Origin: CAZPQV01 sp964588705
GTDB taxonomy: Bacteria > Bacteroidota > Bacteroidia > Flavobacteriales > Weeksellaceae
Direction of reading: 5' to 3'
Length of the DNA stretch: 6,417 nt
Assembly: GCA_964588705.1 (NCBI GenBank)
Contig: CAZPQV010000097.1
Coordinates: 1 to 6,417 of the forward strand
This document shows positions 6,360 to 6,417 of the stretch, piece after piece; within the stretch, counting starts at the first letter, position 1, and the number at the start of each line of letters is the position of its first letter. A program made the translations under genes and the position numbers. Under the pieces are notes generated by a model. That model did no database searches. It was not told where the DNA came from and saw only the letters and a program-made list of their open reading frames with translations.

Positions 6360-6388
6360 AAAAGAGCAGATATTTCTGCTCTTTTTTT
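6360..6388 (+). terminator. Rho-independent terminator after the peptidase gene, possibly bidirectional
   Basis: An 11-bp perfect stem pairs 6360-6370 (AAAAGAGCAGA) with 6375-6385 around a TATT loop, and the T-run continues to 6388. It begins 3 bp after the peptidase stop and is the only clear terminator after serC, so it probably ends both the serine block read-through and the peptidase transcript. On the minus strand the stem is followed by TTTTATTTT, so it can also stop a convergent gene. Confidence 0.93.
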
Positions 6389-6416
6389 ATTTCACGAAAA
6401 GTCTTTCATCAAAACT
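6387..6416 (-). CDS. Possible C-terminal end of a convergent gene (partial)
   Basis: Read on the minus strand from the right edge, one frame gives SFDERLFVK followed by TAA at 6389-6387. The other two frames stop within the window's last 30 bases as well. The placement fits a convergent gene that ends against the bidirectional terminator. Nine codons are too few to name a product or to rule out chance. Confidence 0.3.
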   Translation of the reverse strand, partial: SFDERLFVK

Positions 6417-6417
6417 G

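Overview
The window looks like a chromosomal segment from an AT-rich member of the Bacteroidota, most likely a flavobacterium of the Chryseobacterium/Kaistella type. The evidence is the A+T-rich intergenic DNA, the lack of Shine-Dalgarno sequences before most genes, two TAnnTTTG-type -7 promoter elements, a signal peptide ending in the flavobacterial style (LFA|QT), and the protein families and their order. This assignment comes from gene content and style, not from a database match.

Layout. Positions 1-168 are AT-rich and hold no convincing gene. A LuxC-like acyl-CoA reductase lies on the minus strand (169-1203). A 62-bp divergent promoter region (1204-1265) separates it from a plus-strand 2[4Fe-4S] ferredoxin of Allochromatium type (1266-1616), which ends in a strong hairpin terminator (1633-1662). 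Next comes a tight plus-strand block: serC (1692-2750), a serA-type D-3-phosphoglycerate dehydrogenase (2756-3718, interrupted by ten N at 3284-3293) and a DUF1015 protein (3728-4969), with gaps of only 5 and 9 bp. After 31 bp follows a secreted M28 zinc peptidase of the plasma glutamate carboxypeptidase (CPQ) type (5001-6356), closed by an 11-bp perfect-stem terminator (6360-6388). The last 30 bases may be the tail of a convergent minus-strand gene.

How the genes work together. SerA and SerC catalyse the first two steps of the phosphorylated serine pathway (3-phosphoglycerate to 3-phosphohydroxypyruvate to O-phospho-L-serine). No phosphoserine phosphatase is present here. The third place in the block is held by DUF1015, whose ADGHHR motif resembles ParB/Srx-fold proteins, a fold that includes free-serine kinases. 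A role in serine/phosphoserine metabolism is therefore the most interesting hypothesis in the window, but it is unproven. The acyl-CoA reductase and ferredoxin share one compact, nearly palindromic promoter region and may be co-controlled. The peptidase is probably a separate nutritional or periplasmic function that lies downstream.

I saw no mobile element, CRISPR array, tRNA, rRNA, prophage or defence gene. Most of the window is housekeeping. The points worth a second look are the DUF1015 linkage, the divergent promoter, the serine dehydrogenase without an ACT domain whose cofactor loop is masked, and the insertion in the ferredoxin.
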